DNA of 64,000 nt, from contig CAYTNV010000001.1 of the NCBI GenBank assembly GCA_964439395.1, forward strand, positions 1 through 64,000, written 5' to 3'. This DNA is from JAUUSJ01 sp964439395. GTDB lineage: Bacteria; Bacillota; Clostridia; Lachnospirales; Lachnospiraceae. The notes under the pieces were generated by a model. The model saw nothing but the letters and a program-made list of their open reading frames with translations, did no database searches and was not told the origin of the DNA. Shown in pieces: positions 33,317-41,792 of the stretch (position 1 is its first letter; each line of letters opens with the position of its first letter). Position numbers and translations under genes: made by a program.

Positions 33317-34825
33317 TTAATATCTCTTAATTTTTTTAGACGGTGTTTTTGGAAACTCGCTATCTCTCACCTTTAAGTGATATATTCTTTTATATACTGG
33401 TGCAGTTAAATTATAATCGTCAATAATTTTTTGAAGTACCTCTTGGATATTTTCTATTTCTTTTTTCTTGACATACTCGTAATCAGGGAAAATCTCCGCT
33501 TCGATAATACCTTGACTTTCACGAACTAATATTTCCTGCACAAGGCGATCTTCACTTAGCTTGTTTTCGAGTTCTTCTGGTGAGACATTTTCACCATTTT
33601 TTGTTATAATTAAATTTTTCTTGCGTCCAGTCAGGTAAACAAAACGGTTTTCATCTACATAACCAAGAACACCTGTGCATAGCCATCCATCGACAAGAGT
33701 TTCTTCGGTTTCCTTTGGCATTTTATAATAGCCCTGCATAACACTGCTTCCGCGAACCCAAAGCTCTTCATTTACTGTTTTTGCCTCACAGTTTGGGATA
33801 AGCTGTCCTACAGAACCTTTGCGGATATTCCAACTTACTGTCGTACTAATAACAGGAGAACATTCTGTCATTCCATAACCTTGCAAAATATCAATATCAT
33901 ATTTAGCAAATAAATCAAGCATAGATGGTGGAAGATAAGCTCCACCACTGCAGATTGTGTGAAGCTGTGTTCCAAATACCTGCTCTTTTACAATTTCAGG
34001 GGGGAATCCCTGTGCATCTTCTAATTTTTTTGCCATCGTCTCAATCATTAGAGGAACCATCAAAATAATATTAGGCTGAAAAAGCTTGATATTTTTGGCC
34101 ATACGAATGAGAGAATCATTGATGCAAATAATACTGCCAGTTGAGAGTCCTTTTAGAATGTCCATACTAAGGCAGTAGGCATGATGAACTGGCAATACTG
34201 TCAAAAGAACAGAACGTTCTGGAAATTTCATATCTAGGCAGGTTGCATTTTCTGCCATATTGCGGTGAGATAGCATAACACCTTTGCTTTTTCCCGTTGT
34301 TCCTGATGTGAACATAATTGTTGCGAGTTGTTCTGGTTGTGGTTCGTAATCAAAACTTGCTTTATATTCTTTTATAAGCTGCCATAGTGAAAGCATATTT
34401 TCTGTATGTTGTTCTTGTTGCATAGAAATTAAGTATTTTAATTTTGGACAGCGTGATTTTACGATTGCAGCTACATCTATGCGTATATTATCTACGATAA
34501 ATACTGTTGCGTCAGCGCGGTCAATTAATTCACATATTTCCTCAGCTGGAAGTGATACATCGAGTGGAACAGCGACGCTTCCGCTGTTTACAATACCAAA
34601 ATATGTAATAAGCCATGAGTAGGAAGTCATTCCTGTCAAGGCGATATGATTTCCCTGTTGTCCCAATGAACTTAAAACATTGGAAAAAGATTCACTGTCT
34701 TGTTTTAAATCATTATATGATTTTGTTTTAATTTCATTTTTCTTTATTTTATAGCGGATAGCATCCGCATTATTATATTTTTGTGCCGAGTGTAAAACAA
34801 TTTCACGAATTGTACTATAAAGCAT
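33317..34825 (-). CDS. AMP-dependent acyl-CoA synthetase/ligase (adenylation enzyme)
   Basis: A 502-residue ANL-superfamily ligase that activates a carboxylic acid as acyl-AMP and transfers it to a thiol. Motifs: P-loop TIMFTSGTTGKSKG (about 168-182), A5 YGMTECSPV, A7/A8 TGRKKNLIITKNGENVSPEE and the C-terminal A10 Lys in PKTPSKKIKRY. The length and the linker resemble fatty-acid or free-standing carrier-loading ligases. With a lone acyl carrier protein encoded 155 nt upstream in the same operon, the likely acceptor is that carrier's phosphopantetheine. It is the last gene of the five-gene operon. Substrate chain unknown. Confidence 0.85.
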   Translation of the reverse strand: MLYSTIREIVLHSAQKYNNADAIRYKIKKNEIKTKSYNDLKQDSESFSNVLSSLGQQGNHIALTGMTSYSWLITYFGIVNSGSVAVPLDVSLPAEEICELIDRADATVFIVDNIRIDVAAIVKSRCPKLKYLISMQQEQHTENMLSLWQLIKEYKASFDYEPQPEQLATIMFTSGTTGKSKGVMLSHRNMAENATCLDMKFPERSVLLTVLPVHHAYCLSMDILKGLSTGSIICINDSLIRMAKNIKLFQPNIILMVPLMIETMAKKLEDAQGFPPEIVKEQVFGTQLHTICSGGAYLPPSMLDLFAKYDIDILQGYGMTECSPVISTTVSWNIRKGSVGQLIPNCEAKTVNEELWVRGSSVMQGYYKMPKETEETLVDGWLCTGVLGYVDENRFVYLTGRKKNLIITKNGENVSPEELENKLSEDRLVQEILVRESQGIIEAEIFPDYEYVKKKEIENIQEVLQKIIDDYNLTAPVYKRIYHLKVRDSEFPKTPSKKIKRY

Positions 34826-34980
34826 ATTTTCTTTCCTTCCTTTTACATATTGTTTCTATGTTTGGAACTTTGTTCTATTATATTTTATTTTTATTACAGT
34901 AATGATTATAAGAGCATACAAGTGCAGAGGAATCGATTTTCCTGCATAATGTTGTCTGTATTAGTGGATATGTTTCCTTT

Positions 34981-35214
34981 CTATGCTTCGTTTGAAAGTT
35001 TTTCCAAATAGATAACTGCCTCTTCTACTGTGCGGATATCAGAAACTTCTTGCTGATCAATTTCTACGTCAAACTCATCCTCAAGTTCACCGAGCATACT
35101 CATAAAGTCAAAAGAAGTAAAACCAAGGTCTTCCATAAAACGAGATTCCATCTGTACATCGGATGGTTCCACTTCTACATAATTACAAATAATATCTACT
35201 AATTTTTCAAACAT
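34981..35214 (-). CDS. Stand-alone acyl carrier protein
   Basis: A 77-residue acidic carrier of the four-helix ACP/PCP fold. The phosphopantetheine serine is in EDLGFTSFDFMSMLGELEDE (S before F-D, the DSL-type site). It is distinct from the fatty-acid AcpP, lying between the ligase and condensation-domain genes. GGAGGAAAG precedes the ATG. It should carry the acyl group loaded by the ligase and pass it to the condensation-type enzyme. A phosphopantetheinyl transferase must come from elsewhere. Confidence 0.88.
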   Translation of the reverse strand: MFEKLVDIICNYVEVEPSDVQMESRFMEDLGFTSFDFMSMLGELEDEFDVEIDQQEVSDIRTVEEAVIYLEKLSNEA

Positions 35215-35288
35215 AATCTTTCCTCCAAATTATTTCTTTAAATTTTTCCTATAGATAGTATAGTTTTGTTCTGTCATTTTAATATTGA

Positions 35289-36695
35289 TTAAATTAATTT
35301 TATAATATCACCGATTGGCATATCAGGGTTTTCGGTTCCTTTGAACATAATTTTGCAAAGATAATAGTAAAGATATTCTAATTGTTCTTTAGATACTGCC
35401 TTTATTTGATGCTCAAAATTAAAATCAAGACCATTGTCTTCTGGACGATGCATAACTGTTAGGTACATGGCCTGTGTTGTGGCACCGTTTGGATACCATT
35501 TTGTTTTATAATGAATATCTCCGAGCTTATCTAATCCCTTTTCTTTTAAAGTCAATGGCTGATAGGTCAATGACATTGGCTCATAAGTTTCTCCTGGAGC
35601 GGCTGTTGGGTATTTTTGTCCGCGGTAAGCAAAATATGCCACAGGATCATAATTGGCGTGACGGAAATATTGATTTTGTAAGTCACGAATCTCGTAAATT
35701 CCCTCAAGAAAGGTTTTGTCTTGTGAGATAATCGTACGGAATGGGAAGGAATGAATTCTTGTTCCCCCAGATTTCTTTTCTTTTAACGTTGCTCTTCTGG
35801 CAATGGCAGTATTAATAGATACATCATCATTTCCGTTCATTTTCTGGAAATAGGTACGCAATCCCATCAAGAGCAGACAAACGAGCGACACGTGATATTT
35901 TTCACAGAAGTTCATTAATCGTGTCGTCGGTTCTTTCTCAAGATGGAAAATATCAAGAGCGGAGTCAACAGAATCTGAAACATTAACTGCTGCACGAAGA
36001 TTTGGATTATTATGACGGTTTCGCTCTGCCTCAAGAGTAGCGGATCCATTGATTCCGTTATAAATTGGTTCAGATAGATCAATTATTTTATGGAAAAATT
36101 CTTCATCTCGAATTTTTGCTTTGGAGCCTGCCTCGTAAGCTAAATCTTTTTTCAGCTGTTCTATATAAGATGCCATATCTTTTGGATATGGAACTCCTTC
36201 ATACATTATATTACAGTAGATTTCAATGATATCTTTCATAAAGCAAATTAAAGATTGAGCATCCATTGTCATATGATCGACTAATAAGTAAATTCCTGAA
36301 AATCCGTCTGAGGTCTTGATCATAACGATGCGGTTCATAGGAGAGTCAGCACGCTTAAATGGCACCTGAGTCCATTCCCTCATCGTTTTTTCTGCTTCTT
36401 CCATTGTTTTATCTGTAAAATCCACAAACTCAATATCGCGTTCTTCTTTTTCTATCACATATTGATACCAATTTCCATCTTCATCTGGTGTAAAGCGAAG
36501 ACGCATAGATTCACAGCGCTCATATGCTTTATAAATAGATTGTTTTAATACTTCAAAATCTAATTCCACTTCAATAGTTAGGCTTGTACCAACATTAAGT
36601 ACTTCCTTTTTTGGACAGAAGTTTTGATAGAAAAAATGGAATTTCTGTGCGACTGTCAGTGGATATACGGGATAACCGTTTTTTGTTTTCATCAT
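35289..36695 (-). CDS. Free-standing condensation-domain acyltransferase
   Basis: A 468-residue protein with the fold of NRPS condensation domains and related acyltransferases (PapA/alcohol acetyltransferase-like). The active-site motif is LLVDHMTMDAQSL, H141-xxx-D145, close to the standard HHxxxDG with the first His replaced by Asp. The N terminus YPLTVAQKFHFFYQNFCPKK resembles C-domain motif C1 (LT-x-Q). The C-terminal half keeps the SFPFRTI and DFNFEH elements. It would join the carrier-bound acyl group to an amine or alcohol; the acceptor is unknown. GGAGG lies 9 nt before the ATG. Next to the hydrolase gene by 96 nt. Confidence 0.78.
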   Translation of the reverse strand: MMKTKNGYPVYPLTVAQKFHFFYQNFCPKKEVLNVGTSLTIEVELDFEVLKQSIYKAYERCESMRLRFTPDEDGNWYQYVIEKEERDIEFVDFTDKTMEEAEKTMREWTQVPFKRADSPMNRIVMIKTSDGFSGIYLLVDHMTMDAQSLICFMKDIIEIYCNIMYEGVPYPKDMASYIEQLKKDLAYEAGSKAKIRDEEFFHKIIDLSEPIYNGINGSATLEAERNRHNNPNLRAAVNVSDSVDSALDIFHLEKEPTTRLMNFCEKYHVSLVCLLLMGLRTYFQKMNGNDDVSINTAIARRATLKEKKSGGTRIHSFPFRTIISQDKTFLEGIYEIRDLQNQYFRHANYDPVAYFAYRGQKYPTAAPGETYEPMSLTYQPLTLKEKGLDKLGDIHYKTKWYPNGATTQAMYLTVMHRPEDNGLDFNFEHQIKAVSKEQLEYLYYYLCKIMFKGTENPDMPIGDIIKLI

Positions 36696-36791
36696 AATTA
36701 TATTCCTCCAAGTTTTGGATATTTTTATATTGTTAGTTGTTTATGCCCTATAGGCGAAAAAACAACCTTATTGTTTTATAGAAAATATTTA

Positions 36792-37739
36792 TTAGAAATA
36801 TTTTCCAATAAATTCATCTAGCGCATTTTCATAAGCTTTTGTATCTTTATAGTAACTTTCAGAGTGAGCAGCTCCGTTTACAATTAATTTTTGTTTAGGA
36901 GCGGCACAGTTTTTATAAATTTCTTCACACATTTGGCAAGGTACGAAGGTATCTGCTGAGCCGTGAATCAATAAAATTGGAACGGTGGCTCTTTTGACTT
37001 CTCTGGCAGCATTGCACTCATCTAGTCCGTAACCCGCCTTATGTTGATTTACAGTATCTGCCATTTGTATCATTGGAAAAGCTGGGAGATGGTACATAGA
37101 GCGAAGCACATGAGTAAATACTGCTTTTGCCGAAGTGAAACCGCAATCAGAAATAATTCCTCTTACTTGTCGAGGAAGATTTAATCCACTTGTCATCAAT
37201 ACGGTTGCACCACCCATAGAAGTTCCATGTAATAAAATCTTTGAGTCCTCTCCGCAGGTTTTGATAACCCAGTCAATCCATTTTAAGGCATCTTTGCGGT
37301 CAAGACAGCCAAAACCAATATAAGTTCCTTCGCTTTGTCCATGTGCACGTTCATCGACGAGCAACATAGAATATCCATGCTTCATATAGTAGTCTGAAAG
37401 TCCGATATAGTCATTCATGCCACTACTTGTATAACCGTGGAAGCAGATGACGATTTTTTTTGAATTTTTATATGGAAACCAAGTGGCATGCAGCTTTAAG
37501 TCATCATAGGAATGGAGATAAATATCTTCATGTGGCTGCGCCATCATATATTTTTTGCGCTCTTCAATGAATGGGAAATATTGAGACCAATCTGTTCCTG
37601 CCATTTTCATAGTGCGCTCAACTTTTGCGTTATTTCGTTTCATTGTGCGGCGATAAAAATATGCGGAACTTCCTAATTCGGCTATAGCTAATATCCCCAT
37701 AAAGATGGCTGTAGTTTTAGCTATTTTTTTATCTTTCAT
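36792..37739 (-). CDS. Membrane-anchored alpha/beta hydrolase
   Basis: A 315-residue alpha/beta-hydrolase. An N-terminal hydrophobic segment (IAKTTAIFMGILAIAELGSS) anchors it. The nucleophile Ser is in LLHGTSMGGATVL (GxSxG), oxyanion HGYTSSG, the acid Asp in HGSADTFVPCQM and the His in GAAHSESYY, so the triad is complete. In the operon it may release a product as a thioesterase-like enzyme or modify lipid. It begins 1 nt after the SCP2 stop, so the two are co-translated. Confidence 0.85.
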   Translation of the reverse strand: MKDKKIAKTTAIFMGILAIAELGSSAYFYRRTMKRNNAKVERTMKMAGTDWSQYFPFIEERKKYMMAQPHEDIYLHSYDDLKLHATWFPYKNSKKIVICFHGYTSSGMNDYIGLSDYYMKHGYSMLLVDERAHGQSEGTYIGFGCLDRKDALKWIDWVIKTCGEDSKILLHGTSMGGATVLMTSGLNLPRQVRGIISDCGFTSAKAVFTHVLRSMYHLPAFPMIQMADTVNQHKAGYGLDECNAAREVKRATVPILLIHGSADTFVPCQMCEEIYKNCAAPKQKLIVNGAAHSESYYKDTKAYENALDEFIGKYF

Positions 37740-37740
37740 T

Positions 37741-38073
37741 TTATTGGCATCTCCTTTTAATCAGGTCATTTAATCTCATTGCCTTATCAAAATCTCCATC
37801 CACTTTGAGTTTATGGAGTGTAAAAGCGAGCACTGGATCTAATTTTCCATCTATAATAGCTTTGAAAGTTTCTGCGGTAGCTGTAAAAATTACATCGCGG
37901 TCGAAATATTCATAGGGCTCTATATACAAGTTTCCTTCTTTTACTTCAACATAGAAGATTCCAGCTGCCTCCCCAGTGATATTAAATTGATAAGCTAAAT
38001 GTTCGTGAATATCACTCACATCTGCATTCATGAAATCAGTTTTTATACTTGAAAAATATTCTGCATAAGTCAT
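37741..38073 (-). CDS. SCP2 sterol/lipid-carrier domain protein
   Basis: About 110 residues. Start ATG 38073, 9 nt after GGAGG; a TTG at 38088 is less likely. The SCP2 fold is seen as HEHLAYQFNITGEAAGIFYV, VEVKEGNLYIEPYEYFDRDV and the ending KLDPVLAFTLHKLKVDGDFD. SCP2 domains bind acyl chains or sterol-like lipids in a hydrophobic tunnel. As the first gene in the operon it may ferry the hydrophobic substrate or product. It is divergent from the TetR gene. Confidence 0.85.
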   Translation of the reverse strand: MTYAEYFSSIKTDFMNADVSDIHEHLAYQFNITGEAAGIFYVEVKEGNLYIEPYEYFDRDVIFTATAETFKAIIDGKLDPVLAFTLHKLKVDGDFDKAMRLNDLIKRRCQ

Positions 38074-38128
38074 CTTTTCATCCTCCAATCATTTTGAGTT
38101 AAAAGTAGTTTTTCAAAAATCGGCTTTT

Positions 38129-38188
38129 TCGACCTGTGGTCGATTCTGATTTTAAATAATAATAGCATGTTTTTCGACTGATGGTCAA
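38129..38188. promoter_or_regulatory. Pair of TetR-type operators between divergent genes
   Basis: TTTTTCGACCTGTGGTCGATT (core 38129-38143) and TTTTTCGACTGATGGTCAATT (core 38174-38188) are near-identical imperfect palindromes, centres 45 bp apart. They fill the gap between the five-gene operon and tetR and should bind that regulator. Confidence 0.65.
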
Positions 38189-38346
38189 TTTACTTTACGC
38201 ACAAATCATTGTGAAGTTTTTCATTATTTTATGTGGATATTTCTAGTTGTATTTTTATTTTTTTGTATGCTATACTAAAATTCTATGGGTAATATGTATA
38301 GATTTGTTTGCGTTTGTTATTATTGAAATTTAGAGAGGGTGTCGCT

Positions 38347-38970
38347 ATGAAAAAACGTATAAAATATAATCAAATTTTAGATGCACTTCAAGAATTGCTG
38401 GAAAAACGAGAGATTCATTCTATTTCCGTGAGCGAGATTGCGCATAAAGCGGGAATTGGAAAGGGCAGTATTTATTATTATTTTTCCTCTAAGGAGGCTA
38501 TCTTAGAGGCTCTTATTGAGCGAAATTATGAACAGTCACTCGAGACAGCCAAGAATTTGGCTAAGCAGACAGAGGTATCACCATTTACGCGTATGGCGAT
38601 GCTATTTCAGGTATGTAGAAGTTCTTCAGAGTTTTTAAGACAGGGGAGTGATGTATCTGAGCAGGGAACGGTCAAGAATTTTCACGAGAAGGCATTTATC
38701 CGTCAAAAATATATAAAATATTTAATTACTGAACTTAAGCCCGTATTGACAGAAATTATTAAACAGGGAATCGATATGGGTGTGATTCATTTTGAGTATC
38801 CAGCGGCGTTAGCTGAGATTGTATTGATTGTTTTATCTGTTAAGATGGATAATTATCTGCTTCCTTCTACACCTGAGGAGATAGATGAAACGATTCATGG
38901 ATTGATAACACTCCTCGAAAAGGGGACAGATAATCCTCCTGGTTCTTTGGATTTTTTAACGATATTTTAG
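38347..38970 (+). CDS. TetR-family transcriptional regulator
   Basis: A 207-residue regulator, start ATG 38347 after GAGAGGG. The N-terminal helix-turn-helix reads SISVSEIAHKAGIGKGSIYY with YFSSKEAILEALIERNYEQS behind it, a standard TetR N domain. The C-terminal ligand domain is not similar to a named subgroup. A promoter with TTGTAT, 18 nt, TATACT lies about 38249-38278. It is divergent from the SCP2-ligase operon and is presumably its repressor, likely sensing a hydrophobic acyl ligand. Confidence 0.88.
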   Translation: MKKRIKYNQILDALQELLEKREIHSISVSEIAHKAGIGKGSIYYYFSSKEAILEALIERNYEQSLETAKNLAKQTEVSPFTRMAMLFQVCRSSSEFLRQGSDVSEQGTVKNFHEKAFIRQKYIKYLITELKPVLTEIIKQGIDMGVIHFEYPAALAEIVLIVLSVKMDNYLLPSTPEEIDETIHGLITLLEKGTDNPPGSLDFLTIF

Positions 38971-39161
38971 ATTATTAAATAATAGACATTTATCTTTGAG
39001 TCATAAAATTAAATTGTTTTAAGAAATAAGAACTTTGTAAACTTCGAACAGAGTTCTTATTTTTTAGTCTGTTTGAATTTTTATTGAAAAACTATGGAAA
39101 AATTGATATGATTGGATTAATTGGACTGATATAAAGTATAAGAGTATTTGGAGGAAAAAAG

Positions 39162-39659
39162 ATGAAGTACTGTTATCACTGTGGAACGAGATTAATAGAA
39201 AAATATTTGGAGAATGAGGGAATGATACCTTACTGTGAGACTTGCAAGCAGTATATTTTCCCTATTTTTTCTACAGCCTGTTCTATGATTGTATTAAATC
39301 CAACAAAAGATAAAATTTTACTAATTAAGCAATACGGAAGAGACCGCTATGTCCTTGTAGCGGGATATATTAATAAAGGTGAGGATGCGGAGAGCACAGT
39401 AAAAAGAGAAGTGAAAGAGGAGATGGGATTGGAGGTTAATGAGCTGGAATTTAACCAGAGCCAATATTTTCCCCCATCCAATACACTTATGATTAATTTT
39501 TCTTGTGTCGCAAAAAGTGAAGATTTTACTATGAATGAAGAAGTAGATGAGGCAAAATGGATGTCAATCGAAGAAGTTTATGATATGATTGCAAAAAATT
39601 CATTGGCACAGTCGTTTTTAAAGCATTATTTGGATAACTGTAAAAAGGATAGGAGATAG
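39162..39659 (+). CDS. Zinc-ribbon NUDIX hydrolase (NADH pyrophosphatase NudC-like)
   Basis: A 165-residue protein. N-terminal zinc ribbon CYHCGTRL ... CETCKQYIFP, then a Nudix domain with GYINKGEDAESTVKREVKEE (box) and the SQYFPPSNTLMINF segment, matching the SQPWPFPxS motif of NudC enzymes, which split NAD(H) or decap NAD-RNA. It is shorter than full NudC (about 260) and lacks the N-terminal domain. GGAGGAAAA precedes the ATG. The oxidoreductase gene follows at once. Confidence 0.85.
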   Translation: MKYCYHCGTRLIEKYLENEGMIPYCETCKQYIFPIFSTACSMIVLNPTKDKILLIKQYGRDRYVLVAGYINKGEDAESTVKREVKEEMGLEVNELEFNQSQYFPPSNTLMINFSCVAKSEDFTMNEEVDEAKWMSIEEVYDMIAKNSLAQSFLKHYLDNCKKDRR

Positions 39660-39681
39660 AGTGGAAGGAGGAGATTTATTT

Positions 39682-40677
39682 ATGGTACGTTTAGCAACAA
39701 TTGGAACAAACTTTATTACAGATTGGATGATGGAGGGCGTGCAGGAGCTTGATACGATTAAGCTTGTCGCTGTGTATTCTAGAAGTCTAGAAAAAGGAAG
39801 AGCATTTGCAGCAAAATACGGTGTTGAGAAGGTTTATAATAATTATGAGGAGATGGCGAGAGATAAGGATATTGATGCTGTGTATATCGCTAGTCCAACT
39901 TATTGTCACTATACTCATGCGATTACAATGATTAATTACGGAAAACATGTATTATGTGAAAAACCAGTTTGTTCTAATCGTGTAGAGTTAGATTTGGTCA
40001 TTGAGGCAGCAAAGAAAAAGGGAGTCATTTTTATGGAGGCAATGAAAAATATCCACTCTCCAGGATTTGGGGCAATCTTAGATAATTTATATAAAATTGG
40101 TGATGTGAGAAGGGCAACAATTCAGTATTGCCAATATTCCTCTAGATATGATAAGTTCAAAAATGGAATCATTGAAAATGCGTTTAATCCGAAGCTGTCA
40201 AACGGTTCTTTAATGGATATCGGCTCTTACTGTATTCATTTTTTAGCTAGCTTATTTGGCAGACCGAATAAAATTTTGTCTGACAGTATTATTTTGAGCA
40301 ATGGAGTGGATGGAGCTGGAAGTATTATTGCATCCTACGGGGATAAACAGGCAGAAATTATGTATTCTAAAATTACAGATTCCAAGATGCCGACTCAGAT
40401 CCAAGGGGAAAAGGGCTGCATGATTATTGAGGAATGCCCAATTATTCAGAAGATTACGATTGTTTATCGAGATGGAAGTACAGAGGAGTTGGAATTTGAA
40501 TCTCGAGAAAATCCAATGATTTATGAGACGATGGATTTTATTAAATTAATTGAGGAAAATGATATAGAGCATAGATTTTTGGAGTCTTCCAAAATTGAGA
40601 TGGATATTACCGATGAAGTGAGAAGACAGAATGGTATCGTATTTCCAGCGGATAAGATTCGTGAAGAGTATGAGTAA
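39682..40677 (+). CDS. Gfo/Idh/MocA-family oxidoreductase
   Basis: A 331-residue NAD(P)-dependent dehydrogenase. Start ATG 39682 after GGAGGAG (39666-39672). Rossmann N terminus VRLATIGTNFITDWMMEGVQ, then YIASPTYCHYTHAITMINYG and the catalytic-region motif KHVLCEKPVCSN (EKP), with the His/Asp pair of the C-terminal domain near SNGSLMDIGSYCIHFLASLF. It acts on sugars, polyols or related compounds; which one cannot be told. Likely co-transcribed with the NudC-like gene (22 nt gap). Confidence 0.88.
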   Translation: MVRLATIGTNFITDWMMEGVQELDTIKLVAVYSRSLEKGRAFAAKYGVEKVYNNYEEMARDKDIDAVYIASPTYCHYTHAITMINYGKHVLCEKPVCSNRVELDLVIEAAKKKGVIFMEAMKNIHSPGFGAILDNLYKIGDVRRATIQYCQYSSRYDKFKNGIIENAFNPKLSNGSLMDIGSYCIHFLASLFGRPNKILSDSIILSNGVDGAGSIIASYGDKQAEIMYSKITDSKMPTQIQGEKGCMIIEECPIIQKITIVYRDGSTEELEFESRENPMIYETMDFIKLIEENDIEHRFLESSKIEMDITDEVRRQNGIVFPADKIREEYE

Positions 40678-40685
40678 AGAGAATA

Positions 40686-40722
40686 GATTTTGAAACTGTG
40701 GGGGTAGACGCTGAAAGCTCAG
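40686..40722 (+). repeat. Possible degenerate copy of palindromic repeat end
   Basis: TTTTGAAACTGTGGGGGTAG ACGC resembles the left-end sequence GAAACAGTGGGGAGAGACGC at 46134. No matching right end is found in the gap 40678-41015, which otherwise contains no gene. Confidence 0.35.
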
Positions 40723-41015
40723 AAAAAACTATTTTGATTTATAAATACGGTGTGTTCCTGGAATTTTTGCTGCTCCGTCTATGTATGAGGTTCATCGCAA
40801 ACTTGCGGATAAAACGTTCAGATACGCTCGGAATCCTAAAGCTTACGAGGCGAAATTGCTTCACGGCATTATCGTTTGTAAATTAAAAAAGTTTTTGTAA
40901 ACTTTCGGCTGTGCATTGGAGCCTATTCATTGATTAAATAAAAGGTTTGGTTGATGTTTTTATTTATAGTGATGTCTGCAAAGCAGGTATGTTGGTTTAG
41001 AAAGAAGGAAAAAGT

Positions 41016-41708
41016 ATGAATATAGAAAAATTAACAGAAGCAAAATTAGCAAATATGTTTGACCACACATTATTAAAGGCGTTTGCCACAGAGGCAGATT
41101 TTAAGAGATTATGCGAAGAGAGCCGTGAAAATAATTTTAAGATGGTGGCGATTAATTCTTATCCTGTCGCTATATGTAAGAAATTTTTGGAGGGTTCTGA
41201 TGTGCATGTGGGAGCTGCGATTTCATTTCCTCTAGGTCAAATGACAATCGAGGGAAAAGTAAAAGAGACGCAGGATGCCATTGATAATGGTGCCGATGAG
41301 ATTGACTATGTATTGAACGTAGGAAAGGTAAAGGAAGGAGATTTTGCATATATTGAAAAAGAGATGCAGACTCTCACAGAACTCTGTAAAAAACAGGGGG
41401 TTTTAATTAAAGTTATTTTTGAAAATTGTTATCTGACGAAAGATGAGATTCAAAAGCTTGCTGAGATTGCAAAAAAGGTGAAGCCTGATTTTATAAAAAC
41501 TTCGACTGGATTTGGAACTGGTGGGGCAACTGTGGAGGATGTTACACTTATGAAATCTGTAGTGGAAGAGGATGTTAAGGTGAAGGCTGCAGGTGGAATT
41601 CGTGATTGGGAGACTTGTAAGGCGATGATTGAGGCTGGGGCTGAGAGAATTGGAACGAGCAGTAGTTTTGCGATTTTGGAAGGATTTCGTGCGGAGCAGT
41701 TAAAGTGA
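41016..41708 (+). CDS. deoC: Deoxyribose-phosphate aldolase
   Basis: A 230-residue class I aldolase that splits 2-deoxyribose-5-phosphate to glyceraldehyde-3-phosphate and acetaldehyde. The Schiff-base Lys is in DFIKTSTGFGTGGATVED, the other Lys in VKVKAAGGIRDWETC, and the early FDHTLLKAFATEADF is the family start. Length is normal. AAGAAGGAA lies before the ATG. Nucleoside phosphorylase genes are not adjacent. Confidence 0.95.
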   Translation: MNIEKLTEAKLANMFDHTLLKAFATEADFKRLCEESRENNFKMVAINSYPVAICKKFLEGSDVHVGAAISFPLGQMTIEGKVKETQDAIDNGADEIDYVLNVGKVKEGDFAYIEKEMQTLTELCKKQGVLIKVIFENCYLTKDEIQKLAEIAKKVKPDFIKTSTGFGTGGATVEDVTLMKSVVEEDVKVKAAGGIRDWETCKAMIEAGAERIGTSSSFAILEGFRAEQLK

Positions 41709-41792
41709 TATGCAATCGGATTGCAGCGATTTTTTATTGTTTGCGGATGATACGATAAATAAGAGAATCTCTAAATATGGTTTTCTCCAATA

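Noticed and set aside
40698..40886. Small gene between the oxidoreductase and deoC
   Set aside because: No ribosome site, and the composition and partial repeat homology suggest non-coding DNA.
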